64,000 nucleotides of DNA, from assembly GCA_035524955.1 (NCBI GenBank), contig DATLFG010000005.1, positions 32,947-96,946 on the forward strand, written 5' to 3'. Positions 8,304-16,148 of the stretch are shown piece after piece (positions within the stretch are counted from its first letter, which is position 1; every line of letters starts with the position of its first letter). The translations under genes were made by a program, and so were the position numbers. Below the pieces are notes generated by a model. It saw nothing but the letters and a program-made list of their open reading frames with translations, searched no databases and had not been told where the DNA came from. The stretch is from CAMLFJ01 sp035524955 (GTDB lineage Bacteria; Methylomirabilota; Methylomirabilia; Rokubacteriales; CSP1-6).

Positions 8304-10019
8304 CTACTCGGTCGCCCGCGCGAGCGGGCCGCGCAGGAGCCGTCCGGGGTGCGCGCCGGTGTGCTTGCCGTCGCGCAGGAGGATCTCGCCGTTGACCACG
8401 GTGGCCGCGATGCCGCGGGTGCGCTGGATCAGCCGCTTGGCCCCCGCCGGCAGGTCCCGCACCACCTCGGGCAGCTCGGCCGCGATGGTGTCGGGATCGA
8501 AGACCACGAAGTCCGCGGCCATGCCCTCGCGGATCAGGCCGCGATCGGCGAAGCCCCAGTAACTGGCGGGCACGAACGACAGCATGCGCACCGCCTGCTC
8601 GAGCGTGAGCGCCTGCCGGGCGCGCACCCAGTGGCTCAGCAGATAGGTCTGGAGCGACGAGTCCATGAGCTGGGAGACGTGCGCGCCCGAGTCGGAGAAG
8701 GTCACCACCGCCTGGGGGTGCTTGATCAGGTCGAGCGCGAGGTCCTGGTTCTCGTTGGCGATCGGCTGGAAGAAGAAGCGGTCCATGTCCTTCTCGAGGG
8801 CAAGATCGATCATGGCCTCGACCGGGTCGACGCCGCGCTCGCGCGCGATCTCGGCCACCGACCGGTGCGGTGGGTCCACTGCGTCCATCACGAAGATCCA
8901 GTCGTAGGCGGCCCGGCGCGGCTCGGCGCCGATGGCGCGGCGACTGTCGCGCTCCCGCGCGGCTTCGACCAGGCGCGCGCGGAGCTCTGGGTCGCGCAGG
9001 CGCGCCTGCTGCTCGCCGAGGGGCAGGGCGCGGAGCTCCTTCCAGACCGGCAGCCGGTCGAACGGCAGGTTGGTCTTGAACGAGAGGACCACGCTCAGCG
9101 CGCGGCTGTGCACCTGGGCGAACATCCGGCCGCCGGCCCGGTTCGTCTCCTCGATCAGCCGCACGTAGTGCCGCCACATCTCCGGCGCGTCCTTGCGGGT
9201 GAACAGGCCGAAGGTGATCGGCCGCCCGGTCTCGACCGCGAGGGCCTTGAGCCGGCGGTGGTAGTCCGGCAGGTCGGGGTGGTCGACCTTGCGGTCCACA
9301 CCCTCCCCCGCGAGCTCGAAGATGCCCGCGTTCAGCTCGCCCATCGCGCCGACCAGCCGCCGCACCTCGTCCCAGCTCGCCATGCGGCTGGCCACCGGAC
9401 GCGAATCCGGCGTTTCGTGGCTCGGCGACCGGGACGTCGTGAAGCCGATGGCGCCGGCCATCAGCGCGTTGCGGAGCTCGCGCTCCATCGCGGCCAGGTC
9501 GGCCTCGCTCGCGGCCTGCTCGAACGCGCGCTCGCCCATCACGTAGGTGCGCAGCGCGGAGTGGCCGATGTAGCCCGAGTAGTTGATGCCCTTGGGCAGC
9601 GACTCCAGCGTGTCGAGGAACTCGGGGAAGGTGGTCCAGCGCCAGTTGATGCCGGCCTCCATGGCCTCGCCCGCGATGTCCTCCGCGCGCTCCAGGTTGC
9701 GGATAACCAGGTGCCGGTCTTCCTTGGCGCAGGGGGCCAGGGTGAAGCCGCAGTTGCCCATGACCACGCTGGTGATGCCGTGCCAGCAGGAGGACGTCCC
9801 GAGCGGATCCCAGAAGATCTGCGCGTCCATGTGGGTGTGCCCGTCCACGAACCCCGGCGCGACGACCCTGCCCTCCGCGTCGATGACTTCTCGGGCGCTC
9901 TCGCGGAGCCGACCGATGGCGACGATCCGTCCGTCCTTCACGCCCACGTCTCCGCGGTACCGTGGCAGGCCGGATCCGTCCACCACCCATCCGTTCTTGA
10001 TCAGCAGGTCATAGGCCAT
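8304..10019 (-). CDS. N-acyl-D-amino-acid deacylase-family amidohydrolase
   Basis: 571 residues, a typical length for D-aminoacylases. The composite beta domain (MAYDLLIKNGWVVDGSG) precedes a TIM barrel with the metal pair H61-T-H63 in FVDGHTHMD. Cys90 in MGNCGFTLAP is equivalent to the Cys zinc ligand of D-aminoacylase, and the catalytic Asp is in TFSDSGAHV. It would hydrolyse an N-acyl bond on a small molecule in the cytoplasm. The start at 10019 has GGAGAGGAG upstream. It leads the five-gene selenoprotein operon, so the operon's substrate may arrive as an N-acylated compound. Divergent from the LLM gene at 10140. Confidence 0.85.
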   Translation of the reverse strand: MAYDLLIKNGWVVDGSGLPRYRGDVGVKDGRIVAIGRLRESAREVIDAEGRVVAPGFVDGHTHMDAQIFWDPLGTSSCWHGITSVVMGNCGFTLAPCAKEDRHLVIRNLERAEDIAGEAMEAGINWRWTTFPEFLDTLESLPKGINYSGYIGHSALRTYVMGERAFEQAASEADLAAMERELRNALMAGAIGFTTSRSPSHETPDSRPVASRMASWDEVRRLVGAMGELNAGIFELAGEGVDRKVDHPDLPDYHRRLKALAVETGRPITFGLFTRKDAPEMWRHYVRLIEETNRAGGRMFAQVHSRALSVVLSFKTNLPFDRLPVWKELRALPLGEQQARLRDPELRARLVEAARERDSRRAIGAEPRRAAYDWIFVMDAVDPPHRSVAEIARERGVDPVEAMIDLALEKDMDRFFFQPIANENQDLALDLIKHPQAVVTFSDSGAHVSQLMDSSLQTYLLSHWVRARQALTLEQAVRMLSFVPASYWGFADRGLIREGMAADFVVFDPDTIAAELPEVVRDLPAGAKRLIQRTRGIAATVVNGEILLRDGKHTGAHPGRLLRGPLARATE

Positions 10020-10139
10020 CGCGCTGGCTCCTCTCCGCCCCACCCCGGGGGTCACTCTGGAAAGCGGCCCCATGGTACCCTACCTGCCGCCCCCGCCACC
10101 AGACGGGGGAAACGGCCTGGGCTGGCCGCGGGAGGGCAC
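10020..10139. promoter_or_regulatory. Divergent promoter region between the selenoprotein operon and the LLM operon
   Basis: 120 bp separates two divergent starts, so promoters for both directions must lie here or just inside the genes. CATGGTACCC at 10071-10080 recurs at 21637-21646, upstream of another divergent pair. No clear -35/-10 pair can be assigned by eye. Confidence 0.4.
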
Positions 10140-11156
10140 ATGGACCTGGGCATCTTCGACCACCTCGACCGGCGCGACGTGCCGGTGCCCGACTTCTACG
10201 AGCACCGCCTCCGGCTGCTGGAGAAGTACGACGCCGCGGGCTTCTACTCGTACCACCTGGCCGAGCACCACGCCACGCCGCTCGGGCTGGCGCCCACGCC
10301 GGGCATCTTCCTGGCCGCGGCCACCCAGCGCACCCGCCGCATCCGCCTCGGGCCCTGCGTCTACTGCCTGCCGCTCTACAATCCGCTCCGGCTGATCGAG
10401 GAAGTGTGCATGCTCGATCAGCTCTCCCGCGGCCGCTTCGACTTCGGGGTGGGCCGGGGCATCGTCCCCTACGAGATGGCCTTCTTCGACCTGCATCACC
10501 TGGAGACCGAGGACATCTACCGCGAGACGCTCGAGATCGTCCTGCAGGGGCTGCAGTCCGACGTGCTCGATCATCGTGGGCCGAAGTACACCTTCCGGAA
10601 AGTCCCGATGGTCCTCAAGCCCTTCCAGAAGCCGCACCCGCCGCTGTGGTACGGGCTCGGCCACGCGGCCGGCGCGGAGTGGGCCGCCACCAACCGGGTC
10701 AACGTCATCACCAACAACCCGCCCGAGATGGCGGCCCCGCTCTTCGCCCGCTACCGCGAGGTCTGGCACCGCAAGCACGGCGACGGAGGCCTGCCGCGGC
10801 TCGGGATGTCGCGCCATGTGGTCGTGGCGGGCACCGAGGCCGCCGCGGAGGCGATCGGGCGGGCCAACTACGCGGCCTGGTTCGCCAACCTCACCAAGCT
10901 CTGGCGCGACTTCGGCGCGACGCCGGTGCGCTTCGCCACCGACTTCGACGAGGCGCGCCGCCGCGGGGTGGCCATCGCGGGCACGCCCGCGCGCGTGCGC
11001 GAGGAGATCGAGCGCCAGATCGAGGTGAGCGGCGGCACCTACCTGGCCTGCCGGCTCATGTTCGGCGAGATGACCGAGGCGGAGGCGCTCGCGTCCATCG
11101 ATCTGTTCACCGCGGAGGTGATGCCGCACGTCACCGCGTTCACGGCGCGCGCATGA
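10140..11156 (+). CDS. LLM-class flavin-dependent oxidoreductase
   Basis: 338-residue luciferase-like monooxygenase family protein (TIM barrel). It begins MDLGIFDHLDRRD, has the LAEHHATPLG loop typical of bacterial luciferase-like enzymes, LSRGRFDFGVGRG at about residues 95-107 for flavin phosphate binding, and the FQKPHPPLWYG strand. Relatives use FMNH2 or F420 to oxidise small organics. The ATG has GGGAGG upstream. First gene of a plus-strand operon; the SDR starts ten bases after its stop. Substrate unknown. Confidence 0.87.
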   Translation: MDLGIFDHLDRRDVPVPDFYEHRLRLLEKYDAAGFYSYHLAEHHATPLGLAPTPGIFLAAATQRTRRIRLGPCVYCLPLYNPLRLIEEVCMLDQLSRGRFDFGVGRGIVPYEMAFFDLHHLETEDIYRETLEIVLQGLQSDVLDHRGPKYTFRKVPMVLKPFQKPHPPLWYGLGHAAGAEWAATNRVNVITNNPPEMAAPLFARYREVWHRKHGDGGLPRLGMSRHVVVAGTEAAAEAIGRANYAAWFANLTKLWRDFGATPVRFATDFDEARRRGVAIAGTPARVREEIERQIEVSGGTYLACRLMFGEMTEAEALASIDLFTAEVMPHVTAFTARA

Positions 11157-11166
11157 GAGGCGCCCG

Positions 11167-11934
11167 ATGAGACTGCAGGGTCGCACCGCCTTCGTCACCG
11201 GGGCCAGCCGCAACATCGGGCGCGCCATCGCGCTGGCCTTCGCGGCGGAGGGGGCGGATCTCGTTCTCAACACGCGTGCCAACCGCGACGAGCTGGAGAC
11301 GGTGGCCGAGGAGTGCCGCAAGCGCGGGGTGCGCGCCGCGGCCGTGCTCGGCGACATCGGCGATCCCGACGCGGTCGAGGCCATGGTCAAGAGCGGCCTC
11401 GCCGTCTTCGGGGCCATCGACGTGCTGGTGTGCAACGCGGCGATCCGGCCGCACAAGCCGGTCACCGAGACGTCGATCGAGGACTGGCACCGCGTCTTCG
11501 CGGTGAATCTCCACTCCGCGTTCTACCTGGCCCGGGCGGTGGTGCCGGGGATGAAGGAGCGCGGGCGGGGGAGCATCATCGCGCTCGGCGGGCAGTCGAG
11601 CCTCACCGGGCGCTCCGGCACCGCCGCGGTCACCGCGGCCAAGACCGGGTTGCTGGGTCTCGTGCGCGCGCTGGCCGCGGAGCTGGGCCCGTCGGGCATC
11701 CGCGTCAACATGGTGGTGCCGGGCACCATCGACACCGAGCGCCGCTACGCCGAGTGGTACCCTGAGTTCCGCCAGGCGCCGCCGGGCGGGCCGGAGCAAC
11801 TCAGGCGCATCCCCCTCGGCCGGTTGGGCCGCCCGGAGGAGATCGCGGAGGCGTGCCTGTTCCTGGCCTCCGACGCTTCCGCATACGTCACGGGCGACAC
11901 GATCCGGGTCATGGGCGGCAGCATCATCGGGTAG
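11167..11934 (+). CDS. SDR-family protein lacking the catalytic tyrosine
   Basis: 255 residues with a complete Rossmann core: TGASRNIG (about 11-18) for the cofactor, CNAA in place of NNAG, Ser in GGQSSLTG, and the terminal VTGDTIRVMGG typical of FabG-like SDRs. The active-site YxxxK reads V-T-A-A-K (codons GTC ACC GCG GCC AAG), so the proton-donating Tyr is replaced by Val while the Lys stays. A normal keto-reductase reaction is therefore doubtful: it may bind cofactor structurally, act as a pseudoenzyme, or use another acid. It sits between an LLM enzyme and a Lin0512 protein on one transcript. Confidence 0.85.
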   Translation: MRLQGRTAFVTGASRNIGRAIALAFAAEGADLVLNTRANRDELETVAEECRKRGVRAAAVLGDIGDPDAVEAMVKSGLAVFGAIDVLVCNAAIRPHKPVTETSIEDWHRVFAVNLHSAFYLARAVVPGMKERGRGSIIALGGQSSLTGRSGTAAVTAAKTGLLGLVRALAAELGPSGIRVNMVVPGTIDTERRYAEWYPEFRQAPPGGPEQLRRIPLGRLGRPEEIAEACLFLASDASAYVTGDTIRVMGGSIIG

Positions 11935-11958
11935 CAGAGCGATAGAGAGGAGAACAAC

Positions 11959-12294
11959 GTGGCCGCACAGGCGATGGTGCTCGAGTTCGGGATGGGCGTG
12001 GACGTGCACGGGGAAGAGGGCACCAAGGCGGCGTGCCGCGCGGTCTCGGACGCGATCCGGCACTCGAGCTTGCCGCTCTTCACCGAGGTGCGCGCCAAGG
12101 GCGGGCGCATGCTGGTGGACGTCACGGTGGGCGTGCCCGATCCCGGCAAGGTGGACGTGGAGCGGGTGAAGAAGGAGCTCCCCCACGGCGAGGTGACGGT
12201 GCGCCCGGTGCAGGGCGGCCTGCGCGTGCCCAACGCCGACACCATCATCGCGTGCGCGGCGATCACGGTGAGCGTGGAGTACCCCGGGCGATGA
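11959..12294 (+). CDS. Lin0512-family conserved protein
   Basis: 111 residues. LEFGMGVDVHGEEGTKAACRAVSDAI matches the start of the Lin0512 family (TIGR02058), small proteins of unknown role. The middle VRAKGGRMLVDVTVGVPDPGKVD and end ADTIIACAAITVSVEY are also family-like. The GTG start has GAGAGGAG upstream. Its TGA (12292-12294) overlaps the first ATG of a tandem repeat array (ATGA at 12291), so ribosomes finishing here could restart in the array. No catalytic function is known to me. Confidence 0.8.
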   Translation: MAAQAMVLEFGMGVDVHGEEGTKAACRAVSDAIRHSSLPLFTEVRAKGGRMLVDVTVGVPDPGKVDVERVKKELPHGEVTVRPVQGGLRVPNADTIIACAAITVSVEYPGR

Positions 12295-12338
12295 GCGCCC
12301 GGGAACCGGGCGCATCCCCGTTGGAGGTCGCGCGATGA
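12291..12338 (+). CDS. Micro-ORF 1 of the tandem array (15 aa)
   Basis: Encodes MSAREPGASPLEVAR. Its ATG overlaps the Lin0512-gene stop and its TGA overlaps the next micro-ORF start (ATGA at 12335). It has no good ribosome-binding site of its own from the repeat, so it would be read by reinitiation after the Lin0512 gene. Whether the peptide matters or only its translation is unknown. Confidence 0.45.
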   Translation: MSAREPGASPLEVAR

Positions 12339-12382
12339 GCGCCCGGGAACCGGGCGCATCCCCGTTGGAGGTCGCGCGATGA
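12335..12382 (+). CDS. Micro-ORF 2 of the tandem array (15 aa)
   Basis: Same peptide as micro-ORF 1, MSAREPGASPLEVAR. GGAGG lies seven bases before the ATG, a near-ideal spacing. Both ends overlap neighbours through ATGA, so it can be initiated independently or by coupling. Confidence 0.45.
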   Translation: MSAREPGASPLEVAR

Positions 12383-12426
12383 GCGCCCGGGAACCGGGCG
12401 CATCCCCGTTGGAGGTCGCGCCATGA
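12379..12426 (+). CDS. Micro-ORF 3 of the tandem array (15 aa)
   Basis: Encodes MSAREPGASPLEVAP; the final Arg codon CGA is CCA because of the single base that differs between repeat units. Preceded by GGAGG and followed by an ATGA overlap with micro-ORF 4. Confidence 0.45.
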   Translation: MSAREPGASPLEVAP

Positions 12427-12470
12427 GCGCCCGGGAACCGGGCGCATCCCCGTTGGAGGTCGCGCCATGA
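12423..12470 (+). CDS. Micro-ORF 4 of the tandem array (15 aa)
   Basis: Encodes MSAREPGASPLEVAP. Its TGA (12468-12470) overlaps the ATG of the VOC gene at 12467, so this unit is in leader-peptide position for the VOC/adenylate-cyclase pair. Confidence 0.45.
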   Translation: MSAREPGASPLEVAP

Positions 12471-12952
12471 ACGACATCGGCCTGAAGCGGCTGCAGCACC
12501 TCGTGCTCTGGGTTTCCGACGTGGACCGCAGCGTGCGTTTCTACTGCGACGTGCTCGGCTTCGAGGTGAAGACGCGGTACCCGAACGCGGCATTCCTGCG
12601 CATCGCGGGGAGCAGCGAGGATCACCACCTGGGCCTCTTCGAGCAGCCGGGCGTCACCGGGCCCGACGAGGGCGCGGTGCGCATGTACCACTCGGCGTGG
12701 GAAGTGGGTGAGATCACCGACCTGGTGCAAGCCCGTCGGCGCCTCATCGAAGCACGGTCACTGGTGGGCTCCTCGGATCACGGTGTGAGCCTTTCGCTCT
12801 ACGCCAAGGATCCCGACGGCCTCGAGCTCGAGGTGTTCTGGACCGTGCCGGGCGGCCGCCCGGTGGGTACCCGCGCGCTCGACCTGGAAGGGGAGCTGGC
12901 CCGCCGGGGCATCCCGATGCCCCAGGAGATCGACGTCGCCCCGTCCACATGA
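12467..12952 (+). CDS. VOC-family (glyoxalase/extradiol dioxygenase fold) protein
   Basis: 161 residues, two beta-alpha-beta-beta-beta modules. The metal ligands of the vicinal oxygen chelate fold are visible: His in LKRLQHLVLWV, His in MYHSAWEV, and Glu in GLELEVFWTV. FYCDVLGFEVKTRYP is the typical helix-strand of the first module. It resembles catechol 2,3-dioxygenase-like or lactoylglutathione-lyase-like proteins, but substrate cannot be read off. The ribosome-binding site comes from the last 44-bp repeat. The stop overlaps the adenylate cyclase start (ATGA), an unusual pairing of a small enzyme with a large signalling ATPase. Confidence 0.85.
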   Translation: MNDIGLKRLQHLVLWVSDVDRSVRFYCDVLGFEVKTRYPNAAFLRIAGSSEDHHLGLFEQPGVTGPDEGAVRMYHSAWEVGEITDLVQARRRLIEARSLVGSSDHGVSLSLYAKDPDGLELEVFWTVPGGRPVGTRALDLEGELARRGIPMPQEIDVAPST

Positions 12953-15900
12953 CGTGTAGCGGCTGCGGCTTCGAAGCGCCCGCCGACTTCGCGTTCTGTC
13001 CGAAGTGCGGAGCCAGACTGGCCGCCGCGCAGGCACCGCCGCCTCCGCCACCGCCCTCGCCGACCGCCGCGCCGGACAGCGATCGCCGCCCGGTCACCGT
13101 GCTCTTCGCGGACCTGGTCGGGTTCACCGCGCTCAGCGAAGGACTCGACGCCGAGGACGTGCGCGCGATCCAGGCCGACCTCTTCCGCGAGATGTCCGCG
13201 TCGATCGAGCGCTACGAGGGCTTCGTCGAGAAGTTCGTGGGCGACGCGGTCATGGCCGTGTTCGGCGCCCCGGTCGCGCACGAGGACGATCCCGAGCGCG
13301 GCCTGCACGCCGCGCTCCTGATGCGGGAGCGAGTGGGCGCGCTCAATCGCCGCTGGGAGCGGCGGGTCGGGCGGCCGCTCGCGCTCCACATCGGGGTCAA
13401 TACCGGCCCGGTGGTGGCGGGCCGGATCGGCGCGAGCGCCGACGCCGCCTACGCGGTCACCGGCGACACGGTCAACACCGCCTCGCGCCTGCAGAGCGCG
13501 GCGCCCTCGGGCGAGATCCTAATCGGCGACGCGACGTATCAGCTCACTCACCACACCTTCGCGTTCGCCCCGCGGGAGGAGGTGCCGCTCAAGGGCAAGA
13601 GCGAGCCGGTAGGCGTCCATCGCCTGCTGGGGCCACTCGCCGCGCCGCGCTCGGCCCGCGGCCTCGAGGGCCTCGGGCTGGCCGCGCCCCTCGTGGGCCG
13701 CGAGCGCGAGCTGCGCCGGATGGAGGCGGCCTTCGACGACATGCGGGCGGGGCGCGCCCAGGTGCTGAGCCTCATCGGCGAGCCCGGGGCGGGGAAATCC
13801 CGGCTGCAGCGGGAATTCTTCGCGCGCCTAGAGGCGACCGGGCGCCTCGAGGGCACCACGATCCGGCGCGCGGCGTGCTCGGCGCTCGGCGAGCAGACCT
13901 ACGGGGCGGTGGCCGCGCTTCTGCGCGACGCCTACGGGGTCGAGCACGGCGATTCCGTCGAGGACGTGCGGAGCAAGCTCGCGGCGGGCCTGGAGACGCT
14001 CGGGGTCGACGCACAGGATCGGGCGGCGATGGTCGCCGCGCTCGCCCGGGTGTTCGGGCTCGAGCAGGACGACGCGCGCATCCGCCATCTGGAGCCCGAG
14101 CAGCTCAAGCGCCAGATCTTCCTCGCCACCTACGCCCTGGTGGAGCGCCGGCTGGCCACCGGCCCGCTGGTGCTGGTCGTCGACGATCTGCACTGGGCCG
14201 ACGCCGCCTCCATCGAGCTCCTCGGTGTGGTCGCGGACCGGCTCGCGGATCGTCCGCTCCTGCTTCTCCTGATGTATCGACCGACGCTCGAGCCGGATGC
14301 GCTGGGCACGAGCCGGACCCCCCACACCGCAATCGAGGTTCTGCCCCTGTCGCGGTCCGATAGCGAGGATCTGCTGGCCGCGTGGTTCGGAGACTCGACG
14401 CATCTCTTCCCGGAGCACCTGAGGCTCCTGATCCTGGAGCGGGCGGGGGGCAACCCGCTGTACCTCGAGGAGGTGGTGCGCGCCCTGGTGGCGGCGGGGG
14501 TGCTGGTCCGCGAAGGGCTCGTGTGGCGCTGCACCGCGGAGGCGGCGACCGCGCAGGTGCCCGCCACCCTGCACGGGCTGCTGCTCGCGCGCCTGGACCG
14601 GCTCGACGCCGTGGAGCGACGGGTCATCCAGCAAGCGGCGGTGATCGGGCCCCGCTTCGAGGTGTCGCTGCTCAAGGCGGCCTCGGCCGAGCCCGCCGAG
14701 GTGGACGCGACGCTCGATGCGCTCGCCGGCGCCGACCTGGTGACGCCGGGGCCGGATCACCAGTTCCGCCACGGCCTCCTGCAGGAGATCGTGTACCAGA
14801 ACATCCTCGTGGCGCGCCGCACCGAGTTGCACACCCGCGTGGCCACCGCCCTCGAGGCCCAGGGCGGTGCGGACGGCCCGGAGAGTCTCGAGCGGCTGGT
14901 GGCGCTCGGCCACCACTGGGCCCTCGGCGCCGACAAGCGTCGCGGCGCGCGGTACCTCATGTCGGCGGGCGACTGGGCGCGCGGCATGTACGCCAACGCG
15001 GACGCGATCCTGCACTACCAGCAGGTCCTCGACGCGCTCGAGCACTGCGACGCGTCGGCCGCGGGCGCGCAGATCGAGACGGAGCGGCTCGTAGCCCGGG
15101 AGCGGATGGCCGACCTGCTCGGCCCCACCGGCCGGCGAGCGTCCGCGCTCGGCGAGTACGAGACCGTCGAGGCCGGATACCGCGCGGCCGGGAACGCGCC
15201 GGCCCGGGCGCGGGTCCTTCGCAAGATGGGCGGCCTCCACTGGGATGCCGGCGCGCGCGCCCGCGCGCTCCAGTGCTTCGAGGCCGGCCTCGCCCTGCTC
15301 GGCGACCAGCGCGAGCACATCGAGCAGGCGCACCTCTACCAGGAGATGGGTCGGCTGGCCTTCCGCAGCGGCGACAGCCAGCGGGCCGTCGAGTGGGCGG
15401 AGCAGGCGCGGCTCCACGCGGAGCGCCTCGCCGCCGACCCCGCCCTCGACGCGGCCGGACGCACGGAAGCGGTGACCGCCGCGGCCCAGAGCCACAACAC
15501 GCTCGGCGTCGCCTGCGCCCGCCTGGGTCGGCTCGAGGAGGCGGTCGAGCACATCGAGCGCAGCGTGGCACTCGCCCAGGAGGCCGGGTTGCTGCAGGCG
15601 GCCTGTCGCGGGCTGGCGAATCTGGGCGTGCTCTACAGCACGCTCGATCCGGCCCGGGCGATCGAGACGGCGACGGCCGGCCTGGAGATGGCCAAGAAGA
15701 TCGGCGATCTGGGCTTCCAGTCGCGCCTCTACGCGAATCTCGCGGTGGCCTACTGCGCGCTCACCAACCGCTGCGACGAGCAGGGTATCGGCGCCGCGCA
15801 CGCCGCCATCGATCTCGATCGGCGCCTCGGGCAGCTCGATCATCTCGCGGTGCCGCTCATCGTGCTCGGGCAGATCTACCAGTGTCACGGCGAGCCGGCT

Positions 15901-16113
15901 CGGGCAATCGCGCACTACCGGGAAGCGCTGGCGCTCGCCGAGGAGGCCGACGAACCGCAGCTGCTGTTTCCCTGCTACGATGGCCTCGCCACGGTGCACC
16001 TGGATCTGGGTGACGAGGGGCAGGCGGAAGAGTTCATGCAGAAGGCCCAGGCGGTCTGCGAGCGGGCCGGGCTCGATCCCGACGCGCTCGTGGTGCTCCC
16101 GTTCCTGGATTGA
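12949..16113 (+). CDS. Class III adenylate/guanylate cyclase fused to AAA ATPase and TPR repeats
   Basis: 1054 residues, soluble. Domains: zinc ribbon with C3xxC6 and C17xxC20; Pro-rich linker (about 26-42); cyclase domain (about 47-225) with metal Asp in VTVLFADLVGFT, second metal Asp in FVGDAVMAVFG, and transition-state Asn/Arg in DTVNTASRLQ; AAA/STAND ATPase (about 240-600) with Walker A GEPGAGKS near 276 and Walker B LVLVVDDLHWAD near 407; C-terminal TPR-like helices (about 660-1040), e.g. LGVACARLGRLEEAVEHIER. The architecture is common in GC-rich soil bacteria and is read as a sensor that makes cyclic nucleotide when TPRs bind a partner. The ATG overlaps the VOC stop. The purine-selecting residues were not resolved, so cAMP versus cGMP is open. 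Confidence 0.93.
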   Translation: MTCSGCGFEAPADFAFCPKCGARLAAAQAPPPPPPPSPTAAPDSDRRPVTVLFADLVGFTALSEGLDAEDVRAIQADLFREMSASIERYEGFVEKFVGDAVMAVFGAPVAHEDDPERGLHAALLMRERVGALNRRWERRVGRPLALHIGVNTGPVVAGRIGASADAAYAVTGDTVNTASRLQSAAPSGEILIGDATYQLTHHTFAFAPREEVPLKGKSEPVGVHRLLGPLAAPRSARGLEGLGLAAPLVGRERELRRMEAAFDDMRAGRAQVLSLIGEPGAGKSRLQREFFARLEATGRLEGTTIRRAACSALGEQTYGAVAALLRDAYGVEHGDSVEDVRSKLAAGLETLGVDAQDRAAMVAALARVFGLEQDDARIRHLEPEQLKRQIFLATYALVERRLATGPLVLVVDDLHWADAASIELLGVVADRLADRPLLLLLMYRPTLEPDALGTSRTPHTAIEVLPLSRSDSEDLLAAWFGDSTHLFPEHLRLLILERAGGNPLYLEEVVRALVAAGVLVREGLVWRCTAEAATAQVPATLHGLLLARLDRLDAVERRVIQQAAVIGPRFEVSLLKAASAEPAEVDATLDALAGADLVTPGPDHQFRHGLLQEIVYQNILVARRTELHTRVATALEAQGGADGPESLERLVALGHHWALGADKRRGARYLMSAGDWARGMYANADAILHYQQVLDALEHCDASAAGAQIETERLVARERMADLLGPTGRRASALGEYETVEAGYRAAGNAPARARVLRKMGGLHWDAGARARALQCFEAGLALLGDQREHIEQAHLYQEMGRLAFRSGDSQRAVEWAEQARLHAERLAADPALDAAGRTEAVTAAAQSHNTLGVACARLGRLEEAVEHIERSVALAQEAGLLQAACRGLANLGVLYSTLDPARAIETATAGLEMAKKIGDLGFQSRLYANLAVAYCALTNRCDEQGIGAAHAAIDLDRRLGQLDHLAVPLIVLGQIYQCHGEPARAIAHYREALALAEEADEPQLLFPCYDGLATVHLDLGDEGQAEEFMQKAQAVCERAGLDPDALVVLPFLD

Positions 16114-16148
16114 CGCGAACACGACTCGAATGGAAAGGCAGCCTGCTC

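Larger units (their letters stand above)
12291..12466 (+). repeat. Tandem repeat, 4 x 44 bp, each unit with hairpin, ribosome-binding site and start codon
   Basis: Four head-to-tail units start at 12291, 12335, 12379 and 12423. They are identical except for the last base (G in units 1 and 2, C in units 3 and 4). Each unit holds an ATG, a perfect dyad GCGCCCGG-GAA-CCGGGCGC (eight pairs, three-base loop; unit 1 at 12295-12313), and TTGGAGG seven to eight bases before the next ATG. The last unit supplies the ribosome-binding site of the VOC gene at 12467. Near-perfect identity suggests recent expansion or gene conversion, so copy number may vary between strains. Confidence 0.95.

Noticed and set aside
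6781..9990. A 1069-codon minus-strand frame that would fuse the phosphatase-like protein to a long leader
   Set aside because: The leader is an Arg/Gly-rich shadow of the amidohydrolase and SDR genes; the LMW-PTP fold starts at the TTG at 7296.
7404..11156. A 1250-codon open frame on the plus strand
   Set aside because: Only its last 338 codons (from 10140) are the LLM gene. The rest is the His/Arg/Gly-rich shadow of the minus-strand selenoprotein operon, an effect of high GC.
12291..12466. CRISPR array
   Set aside because: Units are contiguous with no variable spacers, and each contains a start codon and ribosome-binding site.
11140..12730. Minus-strand frames rich in RDLQRGCARFPGAH repeats
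   Set aside because: They are translations of the 44-bp tandem repeat on the wrong strand; no ribosome-binding site or family match.
13828..16122. A 764-codon minus-strand frame
   Set aside because: Shadow of the adenylate cyclase gene; composition is His/Arg/Leu-rich with no domains.
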